A DNA stretch of 64,000 nt from Streptomyces sp. NRRL B-1347. GTDB taxonomy: Bacteria; Actinomycetota; Actinomycetes; Streptomycetales; Streptomycetaceae. The DNA is taken from contig NZ_JOJM01000058.1 of the NCBI RefSeq assembly GCF_000720325.1, positions 1-64,000 on the forward strand. Direction: 5' to 3'. This document shows, in pieces, positions 8,660 through 15,991 of the stretch. A program made the position numbers and the translations under genes. The stretch's first letter is position 1. Each line of letters begins with the position of its first letter. The notes beneath the pieces are model-generated. The model was not told where the DNA came from. It was given only the letters and a program-made list of their open reading frames with translations, and did not search any database.

Positions 8660-8983
8660 TCATACGCGGGGAAGCGATTCGACGCCGATGCCGCCCTCGA
8701 TGGCGAGGATGCGGTGCAGTCGGGTGGCGACGAGCAGGCGCTGCATCTGCGGTGGCACGCCGCGCAGGACGAGCCTGCGGCCGCACCGCCCGGCGCGCCG
8801 GTGCGCGCCCATGATGACGCCGAGTCCCGTGGCGTCCCAAGAGTCGAGTTCGGACAGGTCGAGCACCAGGTCACCGGCTCCGTCGTCGACGGCCGAGTGC
8901 AGGACCGTCCGGGCGTCCGCCGCGCTGCGTACGTCGAGGCGTCCCCCGACGACCAGCTGGGCCTGGTCGCCCCTGATGTGCAT
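8660..8983 (-). CDS. STAS-domain anti-sigma factor antagonist-like protein
   Basis: A 107-aa STAS protein of the SpoIIAA/RsbV type, which normally binds an anti-sigma kinase when unphosphorylated and so frees a sigma factor. The core motif reads DSWDATGLGVIMG. The residue phosphorylated in SpoIIAA (the serine of DSSGLG) is alanine here, with a threonine after it. The ATG at 8983 has GGGGAG six bases upstream. No anti-sigma factor gene is adjacent, so the partner must lie elsewhere. The altered switch residue makes normal phospho-control doubtful. Confidence 0.8.
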   Translation of the reverse strand: MHIRGDQAQLVVGGRLDVRSAADARTVLHSAVDDGAGDLVLDLSELDSWDATGLGVIMGAHRRAGRCGRRLVLRGVPPQMQRLLVATRLHRILAIEGGIGVESLPRV

Positions 8984-9107
8984 ATGCGCTCCCCGAGAGT
9001 GCCGTGTCGTGTGTGACGCCCGTGCCGCGGGGCGTCTGCGTATGTCACAGCAACTGACTGTCACGTGGGTGAGGAAGTTGCCGTCTGTAAGCGAACCGAT
9101 ACCGAAA

Positions 9108-9135
9108 TCACTCCGAGGGGTGACCCTCGGAGTGA
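9108..9135 (-). terminator. Terminator downstream of the 3-hydroxyacyl-CoA dehydrogenase gene
   Basis: A perfect 12-bp stem (TCACTCCGAGGG and its complement) closes a 4-base loop 20 bases after the dehydrogenase stop, and it precedes the STAS gene. It has no T-run on the minus strand. Confidence 0.75.
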
Positions 9136-9155
9136 CAGCACGTCAGTGTTCGTGC

Positions 9156-10004
9156 TCAGTGCTTGTAGAAGCCCTGCCCGCTCTTGCGGCCGATGTCACC
9201 GGCGTCAACCATCCGGCGCATCAGCTCGGGGGCGGCGAACTTCTCGTCCTGCGACTCGGTGTAGATGTTGTCGGTGGCGTGCAGCAGGATGTCGACGCCG
9301 GTGAGGTCGGCGGTGGCGAGCGGCCCCATGGCGTGGCCGAAGCCGAGCTTGCAGGCGATGTCGATGTCCTCGGCGGTCGCGACGCCCGACTCGTAGAGCT
9401 TGGCGGCCTCGACGACGAGGGCGGAGATGAGGCGGGTGGTCACGAAGCCCGCGACGTCGCGGTTGACGACGATGCAGGTCTTGCCGACGGACTCGGCGAA
9501 CTCACGGGCGGTGGCGAGGGTTTCGTCGCTGGTCTTGTGGCCGCGGACGAGCTCGCACAGCTGCATCATGGGCACCGGCGAGAAGAAGTGGGCGCCGACG
9601 ACCCGCTCGGGCCGCTCCGTGACGGCCGCGATCTTGGTGATCGGGATGGCGGAGGTGTTGGAGGCGAGCACCGTCTCGTCCCGCACCAGCTTGTCGAGGG
9701 TGCGGAAGATCTCGTGCTTGACCTCCAGCTTCTCGAAGACGGCCTCGACGACGACGTCCGCGTCGGCGGCGGCGTCCAGGTCGGTGGTGGTCGTGATGCG
9801 GCCGAGCGCCGACTCGGCGTCCGCGGCGTCGAGCTTGCCCTTGCTCACGAACTTCTCGTACGAGGCCTTGATGCCGTCGGTGCCCCGGGTCAGCGCCTCG
9901 TCGGTGACGTCGCGCAGGACCACGTCCCAGCCCGCCTGGGCGGAGACCTGGGCGATGCCGGACCCCATGAGTCCGGCTCCGATGACGGCGAGCTTTCGTG
10001 CCAC
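9156..10004 (-). CDS. 3-hydroxybutyryl-CoA dehydrogenase
   Basis: A cytosolic NAD(P)-dependent enzyme, 282 aa, converting 3-hydroxyacyl-CoA and acetoacetyl-CoA in butyrate-type or beta-oxidation metabolism. The N-terminal Rossmann motif is GAGLMGSGIAQ. The catalytic histidine is in HFFSPVPMMQL, and NRDVAGFVTTRL and the C-terminal GRKSGQGFYKH are family hallmarks. The GTG at 10004 follows GGGGAG. It is a single gene with its own hairpin; the TetR gene upstream points the same way but is separated by 171 bases. Confidence 0.93.
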   Translation of the reverse strand: MARKLAVIGAGLMGSGIAQVSAQAGWDVVLRDVTDEALTRGTDGIKASYEKFVSKGKLDAADAESALGRITTTTDLDAAADADVVVEAVFEKLEVKHEIFRTLDKLVRDETVLASNTSAIPITKIAAVTERPERVVGAHFFSPVPMMQLCELVRGHKTSDETLATAREFAESVGKTCIVVNRDVAGFVTTRLISALVVEAAKLYESGVATAEDIDIACKLGFGHAMGPLATADLTGVDILLHATDNIYTESQDEKFAAPELMRRMVDAGDIGRKSGQGFYKH

Positions 10005-10175
10005 GTTACGACTCCCCTTGCCTGGCGTATGACGGAGCGCTTACACGCTGTTTACGTTTCGCTCTCCAGCGGACACTAGCGCTCGTGAGCTGCCGTGGGG
10101 CGGTGAAGAGACGCACGCCACGTGCCGTTTGACGGACATCACACCGGGGCGGGCGGCGAGGGGGGCCGCGGGGGG

Positions 10176-10814
10176 TCAGGAGGCCTCGCGGACGGCGTAG
10201 TTGAGGACCCGTTCGCTGAGGAGTTCCTCCATCTCGTCGATGAGGACGAGCGCCTCGCGGGAGACCTCGCGGGGGTCGCGGCGCCCGACCATCTCGGCGC
10301 CGATCCAGGCGTGGACGCCGGCGTGCAGCCAGTGGAGCTGGCCCGCGACGAGGTCGGGCAGATGGCCGCCGCCGGGGCCCGCCTCCGCGCGCAGGGTGGC
10401 CTCCAGGTCGCGCAGGCTCTCCTGCTGGAAGGCCCAGAGCCGCGAGCGCAGGGCGGGCGAGTCGGTGATGACCCGCATGAAGTCGGCGTAGCCCGTGAAG
10501 AGTCCGACGGTGGGCGAGACGCCCTCGACGAGCGCGCGCAGCTCGCGCAGGACGCCGTCGGCGGCGGACTCGCCCGGGCGCCGGCCGCGTACCCACCGCG
10601 AGAGCCGGTCGGCCATCTCCGCGCCCCGGTCGAGGAAGAGGTCCTCCTTGGCCGGGAAGTAGTTGTAGACGGTGTTGACGGAGACGTCCGCCGCCTCGGC
10701 GACGTCGGCGACGGTCACGGCGGCGAAGCCGCGCTCCAGGAAGAGCCCGGTCGCGATGTCCGAGATCCGCTGCTTGGTCTGCCGCTTCTTGCGCTCCCTG
10801 AGTCCCTCAGCCAT
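10176..10814 (-). CDS. TetR family transcriptional regulator
   Basis: A 212-aa repressor-type protein with an N-terminal helix-turn-helix (ADVAEAADVSVNTVYNYFPAKEDL, at about residues 38-61) and a helical ligand-binding domain. It is divergent from the ABC exporter pair at 10898-12524, with only 83 bases between the two starts. It most likely controls that exporter and itself through the inverted repeat in the gap. The ligand is unknown. Confidence 0.9.
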   Translation of the reverse strand: MAEGLRERKKRQTKQRISDIATGLFLERGFAAVTVADVAEAADVSVNTVYNYFPAKEDLFLDRGAEMADRLSRWVRGRRPGESAADGVLRELRALVEGVSPTVGLFTGYADFMRVITDSPALRSRLWAFQQESLRDLEATLRAEAGPGGGHLPDLVAGQLHWLHAGVHAWIGAEMVGRRDPREVSREALVLIDEMEELLSERVLNYAVREAS

Positions 10815-10845
10815 GACCTCATCCTAGGCGCCGTTCTGAGGTCCA

Positions 10846-10874
10846 TGAAAAATTGGTGGCATTGCAAAATTTCA
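10846..10874. promoter_or_regulatory. Putative TetR operator, AT-rich inverted repeat
   Basis: Two 9-base arms (TGAAAAATT and AAAATTTCA) match at seven of nine positions around an 11-base spacer. They sit in the only AT-rich stretch of the divergent TetR/ABC gap. Position and symmetry fit a repressor site; the assignment is inferred. Confidence 0.4.
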
Positions 10875-10897
10875 GTGTCTCTGTTTTTGTAGTCTCC

Positions 10898-11680
10898 ATG
10901 GCAATCATCAGTACGGCCGGGCTCGCCCGGACCTTCGCCACCAAGAGCGGTCCCGTCGAGGCCGTGCGCGGCGTCGACCTGACCGTCGGGGCCGGCGAGA
11001 TCCTCGGCTTCCTGGGGCCGAACGGCGCGGGCAAGACCACCACCCTGCGCATGCTCACCACGCTCCTGCCGCCCACCGGCGGCGCCGCCACCGTCGCGGG
11101 CTGCGACCTGCTGCGGGACCCGGCGGGCGTGCGCGCGAGGATCGGGTACGTCGCCCAGTCCGGCGGCGTCGACCCGCAGGAGACGGTGCGCGCCGAGCTC
11201 GTCCTCCAGGGGCGGCTCTACCACCTCTCGAAGGACGAAGCGGCCGCCCGCGCAGAGGAGTTGGCGGCGGACCTCGGCCTGACGGAGCTGCTCGGCCGCA
11301 GCACCGCCGCGCTCTCCGGCGGGCAGCGGCGCAGGCTCGACATCGCGCTCGGGCTCGTCCACCGCCCCGCCGTCCTCTTCCTCGACGAGCCGACCACGGG
11401 GCTCGACCCGGCCAGCCGCGCCGACCTGTGGAAGCTGGTCCGGCGCCTGCGCGCCGAGCACGGCACCACGGTCTTCCTCACCACGCACTACCTGGACGAG
11501 GCCGACGCCCTCGCGGACCGGATCGTCGTGGTGGACAAGGGCGTGGTCGTCGCCGAGGGCACCCCGGCCGCGCTCAAGGAGCGGTACGCGGGCTCGCCCG
11601 ACGCCACGCTCCAGGACGCGTTCCTCGCCCTCACCGGGCGCGGCCCGGCCCCCGTGGACACCACGCCGGTCGCGGTCTGA
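10898..11680 (+). CDS. Drug-type ABC transporter ATP-binding protein (DrrA-like)
   Basis: A 260-aa nucleotide-binding subunit of an ABC-2 exporter. Walker A is GPNGAGKTT, the signature is LSGGQRRRLDIALGL, Walker B runs into LDEPTTGLDPASR, and the switch region is TTHYLDEADAL, all canonical for daunorubicin-resistance type ATPases. The ATG at 10898 is preferred over a TTG/GTG run upstream because it aligns with the family start (MAIISTAGLARTF). It pairs with the permease at 11775 and is divergent from a TetR gene. The substrate is unknown. Confidence 0.92.
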   Translation: MAIISTAGLARTFATKSGPVEAVRGVDLTVGAGEILGFLGPNGAGKTTTLRMLTTLLPPTGGAATVAGCDLLRDPAGVRARIGYVAQSGGVDPQETVRAELVLQGRLYHLSKDEAAARAEELAADLGLTELLGRSTAALSGGQRRRLDIALGLVHRPAVLFLDEPTTGLDPASRADLWKLVRRLRAEHGTTVFLTTHYLDEADALADRIVVVDKGVVVAEGTPAALKERYAGSPDATLQDAFLALTGRGPAPVDTTPVAV

Positions 11681-11690
11681 CACCACGGCC

Positions 11691-11748
11691 GACCGCGCCC
11701 GCCGCCCCCTGTCACCACCGACCGCGCCCGCCGCCCCCTGTCACCACC
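11691..11748. repeat. 29-bp tandem duplication between ABC genes
   Basis: Two exact copies of a 29-base unit (11691-11719 and 11720-11748) fill most of the 94-base gap between the ATPase stop and the permease start. No hairpin or coding role is apparent. Confidence 0.85.
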
Positions 11749-11774
11749 GTCCCCGTCGAATCCCGGATATCGCC

Positions 11775-12524
11775 ATGCTTCTGCACGACACCGCGCTGCT
11801 GTTCCGGCGCTATGCCCGCCAGACCCTGAACTCCCGGTTCCAGATGCTCTTCGGGGCCCTGATGCCCCTGCTGTACCTGCTGTTCTTCGGCCCGCTGCTC
11901 ACCGATCTGCCACTGGCGGCACAGGGCGACTCCTGGCAGGTCCTGGTGCCGGGCCTGCTGCTCCAACTCGGCCTGTTCGGCGCCTCGTTCAGCGGCTTCG
12001 CGCTCATCCTGGAGAACAGCTGGGGCGTGGTCGAGCGGATGCGCGTGACACCGGTCAGCAGGCTCGCGCTGATGCTCGGGCGGCTGCTGCGGGACGCCGC
12101 GCTCTTCGTCTTCCAGTCGGTGCTGCTCGTCCTGGCCGCCCTGGTGATGGGGTTGCGGGCGCCGCTCGCCGGTATCCTGATCGGCTTCGTGTTCGTGGCC
12201 CTGCTGACCATCGCGCTCGCCGCCCTGTCGTACGCGCTCGCCCTCAAGGTCCGCACCCCGCAGGAGTTCGGCCCGACGGTCAACGGGCTCGCCATGCCGT
12301 CCATGCTGCTCTCCGGCCTGATGCTGCCGATGACGCTCGGCCCCGGCTGGCTGGACGTGCTCTCGCACTTCACGCCGTTCCGGTACCTCGTGGACGCGGT
12401 CCGCGACGCGTACGTCGGCGAGTACGCGTCCGCGCACATGCTGTACGGCGTCCTGGTCGCCGTCGGCTTCGCGCTCGCCGCCGTGGCGGTCGGCACCCGC
12501 GTCGTCCGCTCCGCCGGGGCCTAG
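11775..12524 (+). CDS. ABC-2 type permease (DrrB-like)
   Basis: A 249-aa integral membrane subunit with about six hydrophobic segments, partnered with the ATPase at 10898. The central ALAALSYALALKVRTPQEFG and GLMLPMTLGPGWLDVLSHFTP stretches are typical of the DrrB/NodJ group of ABC-2 permeases. The ATG at 11775 lies 94 bases after the ATPase stop, unusually far for such pairs because of the tandem duplication. It probably exports a hydrophobic compound under control of the divergent TetR protein. Confidence 0.9.
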   Translation: MLLHDTALLFRRYARQTLNSRFQMLFGALMPLLYLLFFGPLLTDLPLAAQGDSWQVLVPGLLLQLGLFGASFSGFALILENSWGVVERMRVTPVSRLALMLGRLLRDAALFVFQSVLLVLAALVMGLRAPLAGILIGFVFVALLTIALAALSYALALKVRTPQEFGPTVNGLAMPSMLLSGLMLPMTLGPGWLDVLSHFTPFRYLVDAVRDAYVGEYASAHMLYGVLVAVGFALAAVAVGTRVVRSAGA

Positions 12525-12565
12525 GCCCCGCCCGGCGGGCCGGCGGGCTCACCTACCCTGGCCGC

Positions 12566-13138
12566 ATGGTCAATCTGACGCGCATCTACACCCGTACCGG
12601 CGACCAGGGCACCACCGCCCTCGGCGACATGAGCAGGACCGCCAAGACCGACCTGCGGATCTCCGCGTACGCCGACGCGAACGAGGCCAACGCGGCGATC
12701 GGCACGGCCATCGCGCTCGGCGGCCTCGGCACGGAGGTCGTGGCGGTCCTCACCCGGGTCCAGAACGACCTCTTCGACGTGGGCGCCGATCTGTGCACCC
12801 CCGTCGTCGAGGACCCGAAGTACCCGCCGCTGCGCGTCGAGCAGTCCTACGTCGACAAGCTGGAGGCGGACTGCGACCGCTTCAACGAGGACCTGGAGAA
12901 GCTGCGCAGCTTCATCCTGCCGGGCGGCACGCCGGGGGCGGCGCTCCTGCACCAGGCGTGCACGGTGGTGCGGCGGGCCGAGCGCTCCACGTGGGCCGCC
13001 CTCGACGCGCACGGCGAGACGATGAACCCGCTCACCGCGACCTACCTCAACCGCCTCTCCGACCTCCTGTTCATCCTCGCGAGGACGGCGAACAAGGAGG
13101 TCGGGGACGTGCTGTGGGTGCCCGGCGGCGAGCGCTGA
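12566..13138 (+). CDS. PduO-type cob(I)alamin adenosyltransferase
   Basis: A 190-aa enzyme that transfers the adenosyl group of ATP to cob(I)alamin to make coenzyme B12. The N-terminus YTRTGDQGTTALGD is the ATP-binding motif. RISAYADANEANAAIG and RRAERSTWAA carry further conserved residues of the trimeric helical-bundle family, and LNRLSDLLFILAR is the family C-terminal helix. The start is the ATG at 12566, 41 bases after the ABC permease. I see no cobalamin riboswitch upstream. Confidence 0.93.
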   Translation: MVNLTRIYTRTGDQGTTALGDMSRTAKTDLRISAYADANEANAAIGTAIALGGLGTEVVAVLTRVQNDLFDVGADLCTPVVEDPKYPPLRVEQSYVDKLEADCDRFNEDLEKLRSFILPGGTPGAALLHQACTVVRRAERSTWAALDAHGETMNPLTATYLNRLSDLLFILARTANKEVGDVLWVPGGER

Positions 13139-13185
13139 GCCCGTCGTGAGCGGGCGGCGCGCGCCGGGGGCGCACGGGGCGGGCG

Positions 13186-13767
13186 TCAGGCCTTCGTGAG
13201 CGGCTGGTGCTCCTCGGCCCGCTCCTCCGGGCCGGGGGCCGGGACGCGCTTCGGGAACAGGGTGTAGCTGCCCGCGATGAGCAGGTTGATGCCGATCGCC
13301 CAGAGCATCTTCTGCTGCCACATCCGCAGCGAACCGATCTCGCCGTCGTCGCCGACGTACCAGATCGCGCCCTGGAGCAGGCTCATCGCGATCACCGCGG
13401 CGAGCATCCAGCGGGCGGCGAGCTTCCACTCGTGCCGCGCGCGCGGCCACCCGTACTTCGGGGTGACCGGCTTGGGGCCGCCCGCGAAGCGGTGGGCGAC
13501 GCGGACGTCCACCCACTTGATCGTGTAGTGGCCGAGCGCGACCGAGTAGCCGATGTAGACGGCGGCCAGCCCGTGCTTCCAGTCCGGCTCGGCGCCGTTC
13601 TTCAGGTCGATCGCCGTGACCACGAACAGGACGACTTCGAGGAGCGGCTCGCAGAGCAGGACCGCGACGCTCGTGCGGGGCATCTTCGCCCAGTACCGCA
13701 GCGCGAGGCCCCCGGCGAGGAGGGCCCAGAAGCCCACCTCGCAGATGATGATCAGCGTGACGATCAT
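13186..13767 (-). CDS. Conserved membrane protein, unknown function
   Basis: A 193-aa protein with about five hydrophobic segments, the first at the extreme N-terminus (MIVTLIIICEVGFWALLAGG) and the last near residue 165. Loops contain a KWVDVRVAHRFAGGP motif and the C-terminus is charged. I recognise no family. It is convergent with the adenosyltransferase gene and divergent from the two-component system at 13938. The ATG at 13767 is preceded by AGGAACGAG. Confidence 0.75.
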   Translation of the reverse strand: MIVTLIIICEVGFWALLAGGLALRYWAKMPRTSVAVLLCEPLLEVVLFVVTAIDLKNGAEPDWKHGLAAVYIGYSVALGHYTIKWVDVRVAHRFAGGPKPVTPKYGWPRARHEWKLAARWMLAAVIAMSLLQGAIWYVGDDGEIGSLRMWQQKMLWAIGINLLIAGSYTLFPKRVPAPGPEERAEEHQPLTKA

Positions 13768-13937
13768 GGCTCGTTCCTCCTGGGCGCGCTGGTCTTCCCG
13801 GTCACCACTCCAGGCTCCCGGCCGCACGGCCGGGGATCGTCGTCGCCAGTGACGAAGTGCGGGTACATCCTTCGATGTATGCGGGCTTCACCCGGCATAG
13901 GGAGGCCGCCGCGCCGAACGGCGTGTTGGATGGGGTC

Positions 13938-15137
13938 ATGCCGCTGCCGCTCACCCGCCCCGACGTCGTCGACGTGCGCATCGCCGTCGTCAGTCTCGTC
14001 GGCGGGGTCACGCTCTGGGCGCTGGGGCTGCACATGCAAATTGACCGGCCGCTCGGGCACGCGTGGACGCTGCTTCCGCTGTTCGCCATGGCGGGCCTGG
14101 AGCTGCTGCGCCGGTCGGCACCGCAGGCCGCCCTGGCCTGCGGCACCCTCGCGCTGGTCGCCGACCAGTTCACGCCGGGCAATCTGGCGACGGTCGTGAT
14201 GTTCACCGACCTGGTGTACACGGCGGTCCTGTACGGCACCCCGGCGGCGGCCCGGCGCATCCCGGTCACCACGGGGCTGATCACCGTGGCGATGACGGTC
14301 GGCTTCCTGGCCTGGTACCGGGAGGCGGAGGCGCTGCTCATCGGAGCCGTCACCGCCCTGGTGACGTTCGCACCCGCGACGACCGGCGTGCTCGTACGCA
14401 ACCACCGGGAGGCCGCCGAGATGGCCCGGCTGCGCGCCGCGCAGACCGCGCTCCTGGCCGAGATGGACCGCACCCAGGCGGTGACGGCCGAGCGCGCCCG
14501 GATGGCCCGCGAGCTGCACGACATGGTCGCCAACCACCTGTCGGCCATCGCCATCCACTCCACGGCCGCGCTCTCCCTCGACGACCCGCGGACCACCCGG
14601 GAAGCGCTCGGCGTCATCCGGGAGAACAGCGTCGAGGGCCTCGCGGAGATGCGCCGCCTCATCCACATCCTGCGGGACTCCAGCGGAGACCTGGAGCCGG
14701 CCGCCGCGCCCACCCTGGACGGGCTCGGCTCGCTCGTCGAGAACGCGCGCGTCAACGGCCTCGACGTCGTCCTCGACGACGCCCGCACCCCCGACGACGA
14801 GGCCCTGCCCGCGCCGGTCGAGCTGGCCGCGTACCGCATCGTGCAGGAGTCGCTCACGAACGCGCTCAAACACGCGGCCGCCGGCCGGGTCACCGTGCTC
14901 CTCGGCCAGGAGCCCGGCGCGCTGTGCGTCCACGTCACGAGCCCGTACGGCGACACGCCCGGCCCCCGCGCGCCCGGCTCGGGCGCCGGGCTCGTCGGCA
15001 TGCAGGAGCGCGCCGCGCTGCTCGGCGGCACGTTCGCGGCGGGCCCGGAACCGGACCCGGACGCGCCCGGCGGCAAGGTGTGGCAGGTGGCCGCCCGGCT
15101 GCCCGTGGACCCCGCAGACAAAGAGGTGACCGAATGA
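13938..15137 (+). CDS. NarL-type sensor histidine kinase
   Basis: A 399-aa membrane kinase. The N-terminal third has four to five hydrophobic helices with no large extracellular loop. The HisKA_3 dimerisation domain carries the phospho-accepting histidine in ARELHDMVANHL, and the ATPase domain has the N-box VQESLTNALKHA. The usual DxGxG glycine motif is replaced by a divergent segment before GAGLVGMQERAALLGG, as in a subset of this family. The ATG at 13938 is favoured; a GTG at 13857 would add 27 residues. It overlaps the response regulator by four bases (ATGA). Confidence 0.88.
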   Translation: MPLPLTRPDVVDVRIAVVSLVGGVTLWALGLHMQIDRPLGHAWTLLPLFAMAGLELLRRSAPQAALACGTLALVADQFTPGNLATVVMFTDLVYTAVLYGTPAAARRIPVTTGLITVAMTVGFLAWYREAEALLIGAVTALVTFAPATTGVLVRNHREAAEMARLRAAQTALLAEMDRTQAVTAERARMARELHDMVANHLSAIAIHSTAALSLDDPRTTREALGVIRENSVEGLAEMRRLIHILRDSSGDLEPAAAPTLDGLGSLVENARVNGLDVVLDDARTPDDEALPAPVELAAYRIVQESLTNALKHAAAGRVTVLLGQEPGALCVHVTSPYGDTPGPRAPGSGAGLVGMQERAALLGGTFAAGPEPDPDAPGGKVWQVAARLPVDPADKEVTE

Positions 15138-15781
15138 TCCGTGTCCTCGTCGCCGAGGACCAGTCCGCCGTGCGCGCGGGCCTCGTCCTGATCCTGCGCA
15201 GCGCCCCCGACATCGAGGTCGTCGGCGAGGCGGCGGACGGCGAGCAGGCCGTGGCGCTCGCCCGCGAGCTGCGGCCCGACCTCGTCCTGATGGACGTGCA
15301 GATGCCGCGCCTCGACGGGGTGTCGGCCACGCGCCAGGTGGTCGCCGAACAGCTGGCGGACGTGCTCGTCCTGACGACGTTCGACCTGGACGAGTACGTC
15401 TTCGGGGCGCTGCGCGCGGGGGCCTCGGGGTTCCTGCTCAAGAACACGGAGGCGAGGGCGCTGCTCGACGCGGTCCGCACGGTGGCGCGCGGCGAGGGCC
15501 TGATCGCGCCCGCCGTCACCCGCCGGCTGATCGCCGAGTTCGCGACGCCGCAGCCGGTGCGCTCGAAGGACGCGCCCGACCCGGCGGTCCTCGACGCCCT
15601 GACGCGGCGCGAGCGCGAGGTCCTGTCCTGCCTCGGCGAGGGCATGTCCAACGCGGAGATCGCACGGCGCCTTGACATGGCGGAGGCCACGGTGAAGACG
15701 CATGTGAGCCGGCTGCTCGGCAAGCTGGAGCTGCGCAGCCGGGTGCAGGCGGCCGTGCTCGCCCAGGAGCTGGGAGTCTGA
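15134..15781 (+). CDS. NarL/LuxR-family response regulator
   Basis: A 215-aa DNA-binding response regulator, cognate to the overlapping kinase. The receiver domain has the acidic pocket (VAEDQ), the phospho-acceptor in DLVLMDVQMPRLDG and a conserved lysine in FLLKNTEA. The C-terminal LuxR-type helix-turn-helix is LTRREREVLSCLGEGMSNAE. It ends about 65 bases before the chiC promoter. Control of chiC by this pair is possible, since streptomycete chitinase genes are known to have linked two-component systems, but the sequence does not prove it. Confidence 0.9.
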   Translation: MIRVLVAEDQSAVRAGLVLILRSAPDIEVVGEAADGEQAVALARELRPDLVLMDVQMPRLDGVSATRQVVAEQLADVLVLTTFDLDEYVFGALRAGASGFLLKNTEARALLDAVRTVARGEGLIAPAVTRRLIAEFATPQPVRSKDAPDPAVLDALTRREREVLSCLGEGMSNAEIARRLDMAEATVKTHVSRLLGKLELRSRVQAAVLAQELGV

Positions 15782-15847
15782 TCGCCCCGCGGGCCCGCCC
15801 GCACCACCGGACGGGCTTATCTGGCCCAACTACCCCTTTCCGGCCAC

Positions 15848-15879
15848 TGGTTGAACCTCTTGACCGTTGGTCCAGACCT
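15848..15879 (+). promoter_or_regulatory. DasR-type box and chitinase direct repeat
   Basis: Two related 11-12 base copies, TGGTTGAACCT (15848-15858) and TGGTCCAGACCT (15868-15879), flank the predicted -35. The second is a close match to the direct-repeat consensus of Streptomyces chitinase promoters and to the core of the DasR responsive element (TGGTC/AGACC). It predicts repression released by glucosamine phosphates or chitin breakdown products. Confidence 0.8.
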
Positions 15880-15888
15880 TTCTATTCT
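15860..15888 (+). promoter_or_regulatory. chiC promoter (TTGACC - 17 bp - TATTCT)
   Basis: The -35 is TTGACC (15860-15865) and the -10 is TATTCT (15883-15888), 17 bases apart. The DasR-type box lies in the spacer, so binding would block RNA polymerase. Confidence 0.75.
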
Positions 15889-15941
15889 CACCGCACTGCG
15901 GTGAGCACAGGAGATGTACACGACATCCACACCGTGCTCAC
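15887..15941 (+). promoter_or_regulatory. Two overlapping inverted repeats in the chiC leader
   Basis: A perfect 9-bp inverted repeat with a single central base (15887-15905) overlaps the expected transcription start. Its right arm shares the GTGAG bases with a second 8-bp inverted repeat (GTGAGCAC at 15901-15908 and GTGCTCAC at 15934-15941). The two stems cannot form together. The role is unknown: operator, mRNA stabiliser or alternative leader fold. Confidence 0.55.
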
Positions 15942-15991
15942 GGGCGTCGCAGGGTTCCACCCCACCCCGGAACTCGACCGAGGAGCACACC

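Noticed and set aside
12525..12565. Cobalamin riboswitch upstream of the adenosyltransferase
   Set aside because: The gap is only 41 bases and has no B12-box.
13857..13937. Longer start (GTG at 13857) for the first sensor kinase
   Set aside because: The extra 27 residues are not hydrophobic or conserved-looking, and the ATG at 13938 gives a normal kinase N-terminus.
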